NCBI RefSeq assembly: GCF_000959725.1
Contig: NZ_CP009323.1
Location: 744,001-808,000, forward strand
Direction: 5' to 3'
From: Burkholderia gladioli
GTDB taxonomy: Bacteria; Pseudomonadota; Gammaproteobacteria; Burkholderiales; Burkholderiaceae
DNA: 64,000 bases
The translations under genes and the position numbers were made by a program. Position 1 is the stretch's first letter; each line of letters begins with the position of its first letter. This document shows positions 1 to 10,500 of the stretch, piece after piece. The notes under the pieces are model-generated. The model was not told the DNA's origin. It searched no databases and saw only the letters and a program-made list of their open reading frames with translations.

Positions 1-350
1 ATCGCGGATTCACGCGGCCGATGCGCCTGTACTGGGGCGCGCGCCGCAAGAAAGACCTCTACCTGTTCGAGCTGGCCGAGCAATGGGCGCGCGAGATCCC
101 GAACTTCCGGTTCGTGCCGGTGCTCTCCGAGCCCGACGCCGACGACGCCTGGACCGGCCGCACCGGCTTCGTGCACCGCGCCGTGGTGGAGGACCTGCCC
201 GACCTGTCCGATTTCCAGGTCTATGCCTGCGGCGCGCCGGTGATGGTCGAATCGGCCCAGCGCGATTTCACTGCCCACCACCAGTTGCCGGCCGAGGAGT
301 TCTACGCGGACTCCTTCACCAGCGCGGCCGACCTGGCCCACGCCGTCTGA
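1..350 (+). CDS. CDP-6-deoxy-delta-3,4-glucoseen reductase-like flavin/NAD(P)H reductase, C-terminal part
   Basis: Only the last ~115 codons are in the window; the reading frame is open from the left edge, so the 5' end is missing. The visible part is the NAD(P)H-binding half of a ferredoxin-NADP reductase-like protein. It shows YWGARRKKDLY after a strand, the YACGAPVMVESA segment whose CG usually contacts nicotinamide, and the usual C-terminal EEFYADSF. Full-length relatives carry an N-terminal 2Fe-2S ferredoxin domain and an FAD domain, which would lie upstream. Burkholderia relatives are named CDP-6-deoxy-delta-3,4-glucoseen reductase (AscD-like). Real dideoxysugar synthesis is not supported by the neighbours, so a general NAD(P)H-flavin/iron-sulphur reductase is a safer reading. 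Confidence 0.75.
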   Translation, partial: RGFTRPMRLYWGARRKKDLYLFELAEQWAREIPNFRFVPVLSEPDADDAWTGRTGFVHRAVVEDLPDLSDFQVYACGAPVMVESAQRDFTAHHQLPAEEFYADSFTSAADLAHAV

Positions 351-508
351 GGCACGCGGCGGGCGGCGGACCTGGGTCCGAACCGCCCGCTCGCGCCGCA
401 TCTTCATGCCCGGCCGGTGTCGCGCCCGGCATGAAAATGCAGCGCCGACACTCGTTTGTCGCAAGCGAGCGGTTTACTTGTTGCCGCGTCATGCCGTATG
501 CTTGCGCC

Positions 509-592
509 ATGAACCGCTTCCTGTCCGCCCTCCGACGTCGCCGCTCGCCGCACCTCATGGCTGCCGCCGGCTCGTCACGGACGCACGCGTAA
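509..592 (+). CDS. Possible 27-residue arginine-rich leader peptide ahead of argD
   Basis: The ORF starts MNRFLSALRRRRSPHLMAAA and contains six arginine codons in 27, four of them consecutive (CGA CGT CGC CGC at codons 9-12). It ends 36 bases before a perfect 9-bp terminator stem and about 105 bases before argD, a gene of arginine synthesis. That order (short Arg-rich ORF, hairpin with T-run, arg gene) is what a translational attenuator looks like. Against this, no Shine-Dalgarno sequence precedes the ATG, and arginine is common in any frame of such GC-rich DNA. A segment CTCATGGCT inside the ORF could pair with the left arm of the terminator, but only over about seven bases. Treat it as a hypothesis. 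Confidence 0.2.
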   Translation: MNRFLSALRRRRSPHLMAAAGSSRTHA

Positions 593-628
593 CCCCCTCT
601 TCGTTACGCACTAGCTGTTCGAACCACC

Positions 629-654
629 AAGCCACGGCATTCCGTGGCTTTTTT
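629..654 (+). terminator. Intrinsic terminator between the reductase and argD
   Basis: AAGCCACGG pairs perfectly with CCGTGGCTT across a CATT loop, followed by TTTT and a further T-rich tract. It ends transcription from the left, or acts as an attenuator inside an argD leader. Confidence 0.8.
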
Positions 655-698
655 GTTGTCTTTTTTTCCCTTGTCGCTACCCGCTGGAGCTCGCCGCC

Positions 699-1883
<1,185 letters not shown>

Positions 1884-1902
1884 TCGGACGACGAGGCCCG
1901 CC

Positions 1903-2358
1903 ATGCATTCCGACGACGAGGACCTGAGCATCCGGATCTTCGAGCGCGCCGACACCGAGCGGGTGATCGCGCTCTGGATCGAGGCCTTCCCGAGCTACTC
2001 GGAGCGCAGCGCGCCGCATCGAGATCCGCGCTTCGCGATCGAGATGAAGCTCGCCACGCAGCCCGAGCTGCTCTTCGTCGCGCTGCGCGGCGCGCGCCTG
2101 GTGGGCACCGTGATGGCGGGCTACGACGGCCATCGCGGCTGGCTCTATTCGTTCGCGGTGGCCAACGATGCGCGCCGGCTCGGCATCGGCCGCGCGATGA
2201 TGGCGCACGCCGAGGCCGAGCTCGCCGCCCTGGGCTGCCGCAAGATCAACCTGCAGGTACTGCAGGACAACGACGAGGCCTGCCGCTTCTACGCGGCGCT
2301 CGGCTACCAGGTCGAGCCGCTGGTCTCGTTCGGCAAGCGGCTGCCGATGACGGCCTGA
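1903..2358 (+). CDS. GNAT family N-acetyltransferase
   Basis: A 151-residue single-domain acetyltransferase. Motif A is clear (FAVANDARRLGIGRAMM, with the R-x-x-G-x-G acetyl-CoA pyrophosphate loop), followed by the motif B region INLQVLQDNDEACRFYAALGY ending in the usual FY..LGY pattern. It follows argD by 19 bases with a modest GACGAGG ribosome site and ends just before a strong bidirectional terminator, so it is probably co-transcribed with argD. The acceptor is unknown. Linkage to argD hints at amino-acid or polyamine metabolism, but GNAT genes are too varied to name one. Confidence 0.85.
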   Translation: MHSDDEDLSIRIFERADTERVIALWIEAFPSYSERSAPHRDPRFAIEMKLATQPELLFVALRGARLVGTVMAGYDGHRGWLYSFAVANDARRLGIGRAMMAHAEAELAALGCRKINLQVLQDNDEACRFYAALGYQVEPLVSFGKRLPMTA

Positions 2359-2408
2359 GGCTATCCCGATCCGCGCCGGGCCGTGTTGGCGGGGCCGCCG
2401 CCCGGACG

Positions 2409-2446
2409 AAAAAAGCCGCCACGGTTCATCACCGTGGCGGCTTTTT
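2409..2446. terminator. Bidirectional terminator between the GNAT gene and livF
   Basis: GCCGCCACGG pairs with CCGTGGCGGC over a 7-base loop. It is flanked by an A-run on the left and a T-run on the right, so it works for both converging transcripts. Confidence 0.92.
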
Positions 2447-2498
2447 CATGTGCCGCGCGACACCGGCCTGTCGACCGGCGTCGCGTGCCTTCATTGCG

Positions 2499-3214
<716 letters not shown>

Positions 3215-3215
<1 letters not shown>

Positions 3216-3988
3216 CAGTGCACCCCTGCGCCGAGATATGCCTCAATCACCTTCGGATCCTTCTGCACGTCCTGCGGCAGACCCTCGGCGATCACCTTGC
3301 CGTAATCGAGCACCGTCATCCGGTTGCACAATCCCATCACCAGCTTCACGTCGTGCTCGATCAGCAGGATGGTCTTGCCATCCGAGCGGATCTTGTCGAG
3401 CAGGCGCGTGAGCTCGACCTTCTCGGTCGCGTTCATGCCGGCTGCCGGCTCGTCGAGCGCGAGCAGCTTCGGATCGGTCGCAAGCGCCCGTGCGATCTCC
3501 AGGCGGCGCTGGTGGCCGTAGGAGAGGTTGCGCGAGGTGTAGTCGGCGTATTGCAGCACGCCCACGTAGTCGAGCAGCTCGATCGCGCGCTCCTTGATCT
3601 CGCGCTCTTCCTGGCGCTCCGAGGGCGTCTGGAACACCGCGCCGAGCAGGCCGTGCCTGGTCCGCACGTGGCGGCCGACCATCACGTTCTCGAGCGCGGT
3701 CATGCCGCCGAACAGACGGATGTTCTGGAAGGTCCGGGCAATGCCGGCCTTCGCCACTTCGTGCACGGCGGTCGGCGTGTAGTCAGTGCCGTCCAGCTTG
3801 AACTCGCCCGAATCGGGCGTGTAGAGGCCGGTGATCACGTTGAAGAAGGTGGTCTTGCCGGCCCCGTTCGGGCCGATCAGGCCGTAGATCTCGCCCTCGC
3901 GGATCTTCAGGCCGACGTCCGACAGCGCCTGCAGGCCACCGAAGCGCTTGTTGACGCCCGTCACGGACAGTCGAATGTTCTCGCTCAT
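3215..3988 (-). CDS. livG: Branched-chain amino-acid ABC transporter, ATP-binding protein LivG
   Basis: A 257-residue ABC ATPase with Walker A GPNGAGKTT, a LivG-type signature LSYGHQRRLEIARAL, Walker B LLALDEPAAGMN and the H-loop ILLIEHDVKLVM. The extended insert after Walker A (RTFQNIRLFGGMTALENVMV) is typical of LivG and distinguishes it from LivF. It lies 24 bases downstream of livM and overlaps livF. With LivF it forms the ATPase dimer energising LivHM. Confidence 0.95.
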
Positions 3989-4012
3989 TGCTTGTTTCTC
4001 CGTAAGCGTGCG

Positions 4013-5185
4013 TTAGGCGCGAGCCGCGGCCTTCTTGCCGTTGCGCTTCGTGATCTTGGCGATCTTGTCCTCATGCTTCGCCGCCGGCCACAGGCCTTCC
4101 GAGCGGTACAGCATGATCAGCACCATGGCGAGGCCATAGAGAGCCTGGCGGATCACTTCGGTATCGACGATCTCATGGCCGAACAGCGCATGCTGCAGCG
4201 GGCCCATGGTGGAACGCAGCACTTCCGGGAACACCGCCAGCAGCACCGCGCCGAGGATCACGCCCGGGATGTGGCCCATGCCGCCCAGCACCACGCAGGC
4301 CAGCACCACGATCGATTCCCAGAAGGTGAACGATTCCGGCGACACGAAGCCCTGGAAGGCGCCGAACATCGAGCCCGACAGGCCGCCGAACGAGGCGCCC
4401 ATCGCGAAGGCCAGCAGCTTGACGTTGCGGGTGTTGATGCCCATCGCCTTGGCGGCGATCTCGTCCTCGCGGATCGCGGCCCAGGCGCGGCCGATGCGCG
4501 AATGCTGCAGGCGCGTACAGACCCAGATCACCAGCAGCGAGCAGATCACGAACACGTAGTAGTACAGGTACACCGAGGTGATCGTGACGCCGAACAGCGT
4601 GTGCGATTGCGACAGGTTGAAACCGCCGATGTGCAACGGCGCGACGCCCGTGATCCCCTGCGGCCCGTTGGTGATGTTCACCGGGCGGTCCAGGTTGTTC
4701 ATGAAGATCCGCACGATTTCACCGAAGCCGAGCGTGACGATCGCCAGGTAGTCGCCGCGCAGGCGCAGCGTCGGCGCGCCGAGCAGCACGCCGGCCAGCG
4801 CGGCCAGCGCCATCGCGCAGGGCACCACGATCCAGTACGGCGTATGCAGGCCGTTCGGGAACATCGCGGCGATCCACGCGAACTGCGTGGTCAGGTGGGG
4901 CGAGGTCAGCAGCGCGGCGACGTAGGCGCCCACCGCGTAGAACGCGATGTAGCCGAGGTCGAGCAGGCCGGCGAAGCCGACCACCACGTTCAGGCCCAGC
5001 GCGAGCATCACGTACAGCATCGCGAAGTCCAGCACGCGCACCCAGTAGTTGCCGCCGGCCGCGCCGATCACGAACGGCGCGGCGGCGACCAGGATCGCCA
5101 GCACCACGCCGATGGCCAGGGTCTTGGCGGGGTTGCGCTCTTCGACGAGCGTGGTCGAGGTTTCGATCGGTTGAATGGAAGTCAT
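4013..5185 (-). CDS. livM: Branched-chain amino-acid ABC transporter permease LivM
   Basis: An inner-membrane permease with many hydrophobic segments, of LivM type (GLNVVVGFAGLLDLGYIAFY, GAPTLRLRGDYLAIVTLGFG and the cytoplasmic EAA-like loop GRAWAAIREDEIAAKAMG). The start MTSIQPIETS was chosen because AAGGAGA lies 6 bases before it; this gives 390 residues. The frame stays open ten codons further upstream, but that extension overlaps the livH end region and lacks a ribosome site. The C-terminus is lysine-rich (KIAKITKRNGKKAAARA), probably cytoplasmic. Confidence 0.94.
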   Translation of the reverse strand: MTSIQPIETSTTLVEERNPAKTLAIGVVLAILVAAAPFVIGAAGGNYWVRVLDFAMLYVMLALGLNVVVGFAGLLDLGYIAFYAVGAYVAALLTSPHLTTQFAWIAAMFPNGLHTPYWIVVPCAMALAALAGVLLGAPTLRLRGDYLAIVTLGFGEIVRIFMNNLDRPVNITNGPQGITGVAPLHIGGFNLSQSHTLFGVTITSVYLYYYVFVICSLLVIWVCTRLQHSRIGRAWAAIREDEIAAKAMGINTRNVKLLAFAMGASFGGLSGSMFGAFQGFVSPESFTFWESIVVLACVVLGGMGHIPGVILGAVLLAVFPEVLRSTMGPLQHALFGHEIVDTEVIRQALYGLAMVLIMLYRSEGLWPAAKHEDKIAKITKRNGKKAAARA

Positions 5186-5195
5186 CTTGGTCTCC

Positions 5196-6146
5196 TTATG
5201 CGCGATCGGCCACACGTTCGCCGAGCAGGCCCGACGGACGGAACACCAGCACGATGATCAGCACCACGAACGCGAACACGTCCTGGTAGTTCGAGCCGAA
5301 CACGCCGCCCGTCAGGTTGCCGATGTAGCCTGCGCCCAGCTGTTCGATCAGGCCGAGCAGCACGCCGCCCACCATCGCGCCGCCAAGGTTGCCGATACCG
5401 CCCAGCACCGCCGCGGTGAAGGCCTTCATGCCGGGGATGAAGCCCATGTAGAAGTGCACGTTGCCGTATTCCGAGGCGATCATCACGCCGGCCAGCGCGG
5501 CCAGCGCCGAGCCGATCATGAAGGTCGCCGAGATCACGAAGTTCGGGTTCACGCCCATCAGGCTGGCGTTGTTCGGGTTCTCCGAGATGGCGCGCATGGC
5601 GCGGCCGAGCTTGGTCTTATGCACCAGCAGCAGCAGGCCCGCCATCACGATGAAGGCCACCGCGATGATCACGATTTCAGTCGGCGAGATCACCGCGCCG
5701 GGCGTGGTGTCGGTCGGATGGATCACGTTGAGCGGATTGGTCGACAGCAGCTGCGGGAACGGCAGCGGGTTGCGCGACCAGATCATCATGGCAGCCGTCT
5801 GCAGCAGGATCGACACGCCGATCGCGGTGATCAGCGGCGCCAGGCGAGGCGCGCGGCGCAGCGGCCGATAGGCCACGCGCTCGATGGTGAAGCCGACCGC
5901 GGCGCAAACCGCGGCGGCGATCACCAGGCCGATCGTCAGGGTCGCGACGTTGCCCAGTTCCGGGAAGTGGTTCTGCAGCACCGTGATCGCCGACAGGGCC
6001 ACCATGGCGCCGATCATCAGCACGTCGCCGTGCGCGAAGTTGATGATGCCGAGAATGCCGTACACCATCGTGTAGCCCAACGCGATGATGGCGTACACAC
6101 TGCCGAGCACCAGCCCGTTGATGACCTGCTGGACGAAAATATCCAT
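5196..6146 (-). CDS. livH: Branched-chain amino-acid ABC transporter permease LivH
   Basis: A 316-residue inner-membrane permease beginning MDIFVQQVINGLVLGSVYAI, the standard LivH N-terminus, with the EAA-type loop KTKLGRAMRAISENPNNASL. The ATG has AAGGAGC upstream; the longer open frame upstream is low-complexity and is not part of the protein. It is the first gene of livHMGF. No LivJ/LivK periplasmic binding protein is present on either side, so the system must use one encoded elsewhere. Confidence 0.94.
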   Translation of the reverse strand: MDIFVQQVINGLVLGSVYAIIALGYTMVYGILGIINFAHGDVLMIGAMVALSAITVLQNHFPELGNVATLTIGLVIAAAVCAAVGFTIERVAYRPLRRAPRLAPLITAIGVSILLQTAAMMIWSRNPLPFPQLLSTNPLNVIHPTDTTPGAVISPTEIVIIAVAFIVMAGLLLLVHKTKLGRAMRAISENPNNASLMGVNPNFVISATFMIGSALAALAGVMIASEYGNVHFYMGFIPGMKAFTAAVLGGIGNLGGAMVGGVLLGLIEQLGAGYIGNLTGGVFGSNYQDVFAFVVLIIVLVFRPSGLLGERVADRA

Positions 6147-6163
6147 TAAAAGCTCCTTGGTCC

Positions 6164-6224
6164 GTGCCGTCCGACAGACGCTGCTCCACGCGGGTAGGCG
6201 AGGAATACACGCTCTCGACGGCAC
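6164..6224 (-). other. Inverted repeat in the livH leader
   Basis: GTGCCGTC and GACGGCAC are exact 8-base complements separated by 45 bases, just upstream of the livH ribosome site. They could form a leader hairpin. No T-run follows, so it is not a terminator, and a regulatory role is only a guess. Confidence 0.3.
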
Positions 6225-6313
6225 TGCGGGTACGAATAAATACCGATAAGGGTGATGACGTCCCGGCGCGCCTCGCGTGGCTGCTACACCACGGCCTGCC
6301 GCCGGAACGGATA

Positions 6314-6344
6314 CAAAAACGGCACCGCACGATTCCGGTGCCGT
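6314..6344 (-). terminator. Leftward intrinsic terminator upstream of livH
   Basis: On the minus strand ACGGCACCG pairs with CGGTGCCGT over an 8-base loop and is followed by TTTTTG. It lies 16 bases beyond the stop of the doubtful ORF and is good evidence that something upstream is transcribed leftward and must not read into livH. Confidence 0.75.
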
Positions 6345-6358
6345 CACGGGTCCCGTCG

Positions 6359-7408
6359 CTACATCGTCACGACATCGAGGACGTTAATCCTGGCCTCCAT
6401 GAAGTCGTTAGGCATCCTTACACCCAGGTACGCCGCCTGCCGCCTGTCCGCGCCCGAGCGAGCGCCCGCCGCCGGACGGCGAGCGAACGGAACCCGTGGA
6501 ACAGACATGAGGTGAGTGGCGCGCGCTGCGATGCGCTCGTCCTGCCGGCTCGCGTTCCGGCACGACCGCGCGGCACGCCGCGTCGGCCTGATGTCGGCGG
6601 CGCCGGCCTGCTGCCCGGCGGCCGACCCGCCCGCCGCCGATGCGAACGCATCGACGGCGTGGCGAGCTTGCCGCGTCGCGTCTGGCGCGATCGCGGCGGA
6701 TCCGGCGCCGCGCATCGCGCCGCCGGACATTCCCGCCCCGAAGACGGGCATCGCGACGCACATCATCGGTGCATCGATCCTGCCCGCCGTCTCGTCCGCC
6801 CGCGCTGCCGCGTCGGCCGGACGATTCAAGAAAAACGTATTCCGCACAATACCCAAACCGCCAAGAATGCCGGGCGCCCGAAGCGGGCTGGCCTGATGCG
6901 CCGCGCGGCTCGCGCGGCAGCTTCCGTTTCGCTCCGACAAATCAGCAATTTGCATGCCCATTGCAATCGGCACCGGCCATTCCGGGTCCGCCGAGCGGAC
7001 CCGCGCGGCCCGCAGGCCACGCGCATGCATTGCTTCGATCCCCAAACAGACCTCGTTGTCGTTCTGCTTCCCGTTGTGCTGCTTCCCGTTCGACGCGCCG
7101 CGACCAGCTCCAAGCTCGTCATCCGGCCGGCGCCCAGCCACCTCGATGACCATCGCGCCGACACGCGTCGCCGTACCCCGTTCCCGCGCTGCGCGAAGGA
7201 TTGCAACCCTGCCTGTCACGGAGGGGGCAACGGCCAACTCCTGCTGCATTAAATCGGTCTCCTGCACACTGCAAAAACCTCGTCTGCAATGCATTACGGC
7301 CTGAAAACGCGCGCATTGTAACTCCAATTTCAGGACGACCAATATTCCTGATTCGACAGGGTTTTCCTGCATTGCAACCATTTTTTTATGAAATGGACGC
7401 AAAATCAT
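6359..7408 (-). CDS. Doubtful ORF of unknown function
   Basis: A 349-codon frame with no domain, membrane segment or motif that I recognise; it is rich in Ala, Arg and Gly and contains a short repeat NGKQHNGKQN. Third-codon-position GC is lower than in neighbouring genes, especially in the first 60 codons, and many internal methionines make the start unclear (MQQELAVAPS is one alternative). In favour of a gene, the stop is followed at once by an intrinsic terminator in the same direction, and the AT-rich DNA at its upstream end could hold a promoter. Equally, the transcript could be a non-coding RNA. Confidence 0.2.
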   Translation of the reverse strand: MILRPFHKKMVAMQENPVESGILVVLKLELQCARFQAVMHCRRGFCSVQETDLMQQELAVAPSVTGRVAILRAARERGTATRVGAMVIEVAGRRPDDELGAGRGASNGKQHNGKQNDNEVCLGIEAMHARGLRAARVRSADPEWPVPIAMGMQIADLSERNGSCRASRAAHQASPLRAPGILGGLGIVRNTFFLNRPADAAARADETAGRIDAPMMCVAMPVFGAGMSGGAMRGAGSAAIAPDATRQARHAVDAFASAAGGSAAGQQAGAADIRPTRRAARSCRNASRQDERIAARATHLMSVPRVPFARRPAAGARSGADRRQAAYLGVRMPNDFMEARINVLDVVTM

Positions 7409-7473
7409 CGCAACCGGGTTGCACCTTATGCGAAGCGAGCAGTTGCAAAACGAAGCGCGAAAGCGAAACCGAA

Positions 7474-7507
7474 AGGCAAAACAAAAGCGCGCCGAGTGGC
7501 GCGCTTT
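7474..7507 (-). terminator. ispH terminator
   Basis: Read leftward, AAAGCGCGCC and GGCGCGCTTT form a perfect 10-bp stem with a 4-base loop followed by TGTTTTGCC. It lies 54 bases beyond the ispH stop. Confidence 0.85.
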
Positions 7508-7561
7508 GTCGGGGGACGATCGGATCGGGGAATTGATCCGACGAATGAAAAGGATCGAACC

Positions 7562-8542
7562 TTAGACGGCGGGCGGCAGGTTGAGCCCGCGCGGAAGCGG
7601 GAACGAGACATTTTCCTCGATGCCCTCGAGCGCGCGCACGTTGCGCACGCCGAGCTCGCGCAGCCGCGCGATCACGGCCTGGGCCAGCACCTCGGGCGCC
7701 GAGGCGCCGGCCGTCACGCCGATGCGCCGCTTGCCGGCCACCCAGGCCGGGTTGATCTGGTCCGGCGAATCGACCATATAGGCTTCCACGCCGCGCTTTT
7801 CCGCGACCTCGCGCAGCCGGCTCGAGTTCGAGCTGTTCGGGCTGCCGACCACGATCACCACGTCGCATTGGGGCGCCATGAACTTGACCGCGTCCTGGCG
7901 GTTCTGCGTGGCGTAGCAGATGTCCTGCTTCTTCGGCTCGCGGATCGCGGGGAACTTGCGCTTGAGCGCGGCGATGATCTCGGCCGCGTCGTCCACCGAC
8001 AGGGTGGTCTGCGTGACCAGCGCGACGCGCTCGGGATCGGGCAGCTCCAGCGCGAGCACGTCCTCGACGCTCTCGACCAGGTGCATGCCGCGCTCGACCT
8101 GGCCCATCGTGCCCTCGACCTCGGGGTGGCCCTTGTGGCCGATCATCACGATGTCGACGCCGTCCTGGCGCATCTTCGCGACCTCGACGTGGACCTTGGT
8201 GACCAGCGGGCAGGTCGCGTCGTAGATGCGCAGGCCGCGCACGTCGGCTTCGTCGCGCACCGCCTTCGACACGCCGTGCGCGCTGAAGATCACGGTGTTG
8301 CCCGAGGGCACTTCCTCGAGTTCCTCGACGAAGATCGCGCCCTTCTTCTTGAGATCCTCGACCACGTACTTGTTGTGCACGATCTCGTGACGCACGTAGA
8401 TCGGCGAGCCATGCATCGCGATCGCGCGCTCGACGATCTCGATCGCGCGATCGACGCCGGCGCAGAAGCCGCGCGGCTGGGCGAGCAGGATTTCGGCGTC
8501 GGCCGCGACGGTCGGGCCGGACAGCGTATCGGTAATGCTCAT
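7562..8542 (-). CDS. ispH: 4-hydroxy-3-methylbut-2-enyl diphosphate reductase
   Basis: A 326-residue IspH (LytB), the last enzyme of the MEP isoprenoid pathway, which reduces HMBPP to IPP and DMAPP with a [4Fe-4S] cluster. The three cluster cysteines are visible in [11 protein letters not shown] (Cys27), [12 protein letters not shown] and [10 protein letters not shown]. The substrate-binding histidines ([22 protein letters not shown]) and the [11 protein letters not shown] phosphate-binding region are also present. It starts 2 bases after fkpB on the same strand, the classic fkpB-ispH arrangement, and ends at its own terminator. Confidence 0.96.
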   Translation of the reverse strand: MSITDTLSGPTVAADAEILLAQPRGFCAGVDRAIEIVERAIAMHGSPIYVRHEIVHNKYVVEDLKKKGAIFVEELEEVPSGNTVIFSAHGVSKAVRDEADVRGLRIYDATCPLVTKVHVEVAKMRQDGVDIVMIGHKGHPEVEGTMGQVERGMHLVESVEDVLALELPDPERVALVTQTTLSVDDAAEIIAALKRKFPAIREPKKQDICYATQNRQDAVKFMAPQCDVVIVVGSPNSSNSSRLREVAEKRGVEAYMVDSPDQINPAWVAGKRRIGVTAGASAPEVLAQAVIARLRELGVRNVRALEGIEENVSFPLPRGLNLPPAV

Positions 8543-8544
8543 GG

Positions 8545-9000
8545 TTACAGAATCCCGATGATTTTCACTTCGAACGTAATGGCCTGCCCCGCCAGCGGGT
8601 GATTGAAGTCGAACAGCGCCGAGGTCTCGCCCACTTCCTTCAGCACGCCCGCATAGCGGCCGCCGTCAGGCGCATTGAACTCGATCAGATCGCCGGGCGT
8701 GAAATCCTCGCCGACCATGCCGTTCTCGCGCAGCGTCTTCATCGACACGCGCTGGATCATCTCCGGATTGCGGGGACCGAAGGCCTCGCCTGCCCCTAGC
8801 TGGAAGGTCGAGTGGTGCCCCGACTTCAGGCCGAGCAGAATGTTCTCGAGTGCCGGCGCGAGTTGCCCGGCGCCAAGCAGCAGGGTAGCCGGCTTGTCGG
8901 CGAAGGTGTTGACGATGTCGGCACCATCGGCGAGCGCAAGCCGGTAATGAAGCGTGACGTGGGAACCGGGCTTCACTTCTGAAATATCGATGAGGCTCAT
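8545..9000 (-). CDS. fkpB: FKBP-type peptidyl-prolyl cis-trans isomerase (SlpA-like)
   Basis: A 151-residue SlpA/FkpB prolyl isomerase. The FKBP fold with inserted IF domain is visible: [16 protein letters not shown], then [19 protein letters not shown], the acidic flap [19 protein letters not shown] and the terminal [18 protein letters not shown]. The start [10 protein letters not shown] was chosen; an upstream in-frame extension is arginine-rich and not family-like. It is the first gene of a two-gene operon with ispH and diverges from radC. SlpA proteins are cytoplasmic folding helpers. Confidence 0.92.
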   Translation of the reverse strand: MSLIDISEVKPGSHVTLHYRLALADGADIVNTFADKPATLLLGAGQLAPALENILLGLKSGHHSTFQLGAGEAFGPRNPEMIQRVSMKTLRENGMVGEDFTPGDLIEFNAPDGGRYAGVLKEVGETSALFDFNHPLAGQAITFEVKIIGIL

Positions 9001-9134
9001 GTTTACTCGTTCAGTCCGCCGCCGGGCGGCACAGCGCAAAACCCCTATTGTAAGTCACCTGAGCGCTCGGGGCGGAATGTCGCCCCGCGGCCGGCCTCGC
9101 CCGGTGTTGCGCGCTCGTCATCGGAGAACAGCGG

Positions 9135-9983
9135 ATGCCTTCGAATCCGAGCGGCGCGTGCCATGACGCGCCCGAATCGCCAGAATCCCTCTGCGCGCCG
9201 GCGGCACGGGCCGCCGAGGCGGCGCCCGCCCTGACGGCGATCGCGTCGGCCGCCGCCAGGCCCGTCGCGACGCCGGCCGGTTCAGCCGGCGCCCCTCGCA
9301 AGCATAAGAAGCGCCTGGGCAAGGAGGCGTGCAAGAACCTGCCCCGCGAACGCCTGCTCCAGCGCGGCGCCGATGCGGTCACCGACGTGGAGCTGGTCGC
9401 GCTGCTGATCGGCAACGGGATCGGCTTCGGCCGCAGCGGCGACACCGCCCTGCGCGTGCTCGAGAAATTCGGCTCGCTGCGCGCGCTGCTCGACGCCCCG
9501 CACCACGAGATCCAGGCCGTCGAAGGTATTGCCGCGGCACGCGCGGCGGTACTGATCGCCACCACCGAGCTGGTGCGCCGCGCGCTGGTGGAGCGCGCCC
9601 GCGCGCGCTCGCAGGTCGATTCGCCGGGCGCCGTGCGCGACTACCTGCGGCTGAAGATCGGCACGCGCCGGCGCGAAACCTTCCTCTGCCTCTACCTGGA
9701 CGCCCAGCACCGCCTGCTCGAACTGGAGGAAAGCACTATCGGCTCGCTCACGCGGATGGCCGTCTATCCGCGCGAAATCGTGCGGCGCGCGCTGGAATCC
9801 GGTGCGGCGGCGCTGATCGTGGCGCATAATCACCCCTCCGGCGTGGTCCGGCCCAGCGCCGAGGACCGTCGTCTCACGCAGTTGCTGCGCGACGCGCTCG
9901 CGCTGGTCGACGTGCGGCTGACCGATCACATCGTGGTGGGCGAGAGCGAGACCTTCTCCTTTGCCCAGGCGGGGCTGCTCTGA
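9135..9983 (+). CDS. radC: RadC family JAMM-domain protein
   Basis: A 282-residue RadC homologue. Residues ~1-55 are a variable Ala/Pro-rich leader, followed by a helix-hairpin-helix region ([18 protein letters not shown]). The MPN/JAMM domain has the zinc-binding pattern [15 protein letters not shown] (H-x-H...D) and the distal [13 protein letters not shown]. Despite the name, a role in DNA repair is not well established for the family. It diverges from fkpB and stands alone; the rpmB promoter follows. Confidence 0.93.
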   Translation: MPSNPSGACHDAPESPESLCAPAARAAEAAPALTAIASAAARPVATPAGSAGAPRKHKKRLGKEACKNLPRERLLQRGADAVTDVELVALLIGNGIGFGRSGDTALRVLEKFGSLRALLDAPHHEIQAVEGIAAARAAVLIATTELVRRALVERARARSQVDSPGAVRDYLRLKIGTRRRETFLCLYLDAQHRLLELEESTIGSLTRMAVYPREIVRRALESGAAALIVAHNHPSGVVRPSAEDRRLTQLLRDALALVDVRLTDHIVVGESETFSFAQAGLL

Positions 9984-10055
9984 TATGGCCCCGTTCGAGG
10001 CGACGCCGCGTCGGGTCCATCAGGCAGGCCCGGTCGATCGACACCGGAAATTGGG

Positions 10056-10085
10056 TTGATTTTCCAGAATTTTTTCTGTTAGAAT
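10056..10085 (+). promoter_or_regulatory. Sigma-70 type promoter for rpmB-rpmG
   Basis: TTGATT and TAGAAT boxes 18 bases apart, in a locally AT-rich tract after radC. The predicted transcript has a leader of roughly 160 bases before rpmB, long enough for autogenous control by a ribosomal protein, though no specific structure was identified. Confidence 0.65.
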
Positions 10086-10249
10086 CGCCGTCTGACTTTT
10101 TTCCAACCAGTTCTGAAGCCAAAGAAGGGACGAGAGGTCTGGCCATCCAGTGTGGCTCGGTCTTTCCAAGACGGCAGCGGTTCGCAGTCGTTGAGCGAAG
10201 AAACTTCATCGGCGATTGAACCCGAATTCAGCGTATTAGGAGTGCTCTC

Positions 10250-10483
10250 ATGGCACGCGTATGCCAAGTAACTGGGAAAGCGCCGATGAGCGGCAACAAC
10301 GTTTCCCACGCCAACAACAAAACGAAGCGTCGCTTCCTGCCGAATCTGCAAAACCGCCGGTTCTGGGTGGAAAGCGAAAACCGCTGGGTGCGTCTGCGCG
10401 TCTCGAACGCCGGCCTGCGCCTGATCGACAAGAACGGCATCGATTCCGTGCTCGCTGACCTGCGCGCACGCGGCGAAGCCTAA
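10250..10483 (+). CDS. rpmB: 50S ribosomal protein L28
   Basis: A 77-residue L28, with the family N-terminus [20 protein letters not shown] and the basic [17 protein letters not shown] segment. It has only one cysteine, so it is the zinc-free (C-) form. AGGAG lies just upstream of the ATG. It is followed after 17 bases by rpmG, the usual L28-L33 pair. Confidence 0.98.
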
Positions 10484-10500
10484 GTCCAAGGAGCACGAAA

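Larger units (their letters stand above)
351..698 (+). other. Intergenic region with leader-like elements ahead of argD
   Basis: No conserved gene is supported here. The stretch holds a 27-codon ORF with four consecutive arginine codons (listed separately), then an intrinsic terminator about 45 bases before the argD start. A possible weak promoter, TTTACT and TATGCT 18 bases apart, lies just before the short ORF. It would place the transcript start almost on its ATG. The region could be an argD leader, a short independent RNA, or simply the terminator of the upstream gene. Confidence 0.4.
6147..7561. other. 1.4-kb region between livH and ispH without a recognisable gene
   Basis: No protein of known family could be read on either strand. 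It holds the livH leader with an inverted repeat, a leftward terminator, a doubtful 349-codon leftward ORF that stops 16 bases before that terminator, and the ispH terminator at its right end. The right part (about 7240-7480) is clearly AT-richer than its surroundings. A substrate-binding protein gene, often found beside livH, is absent. Confidence 0.6.

Noticed and set aside
6516..6896. A 126-codon rightward frame in the livH-ispH gap
   Set aside because: Ala-rich, no recognisable domain, and it overlaps the leftward frame that at least ends at a terminator.
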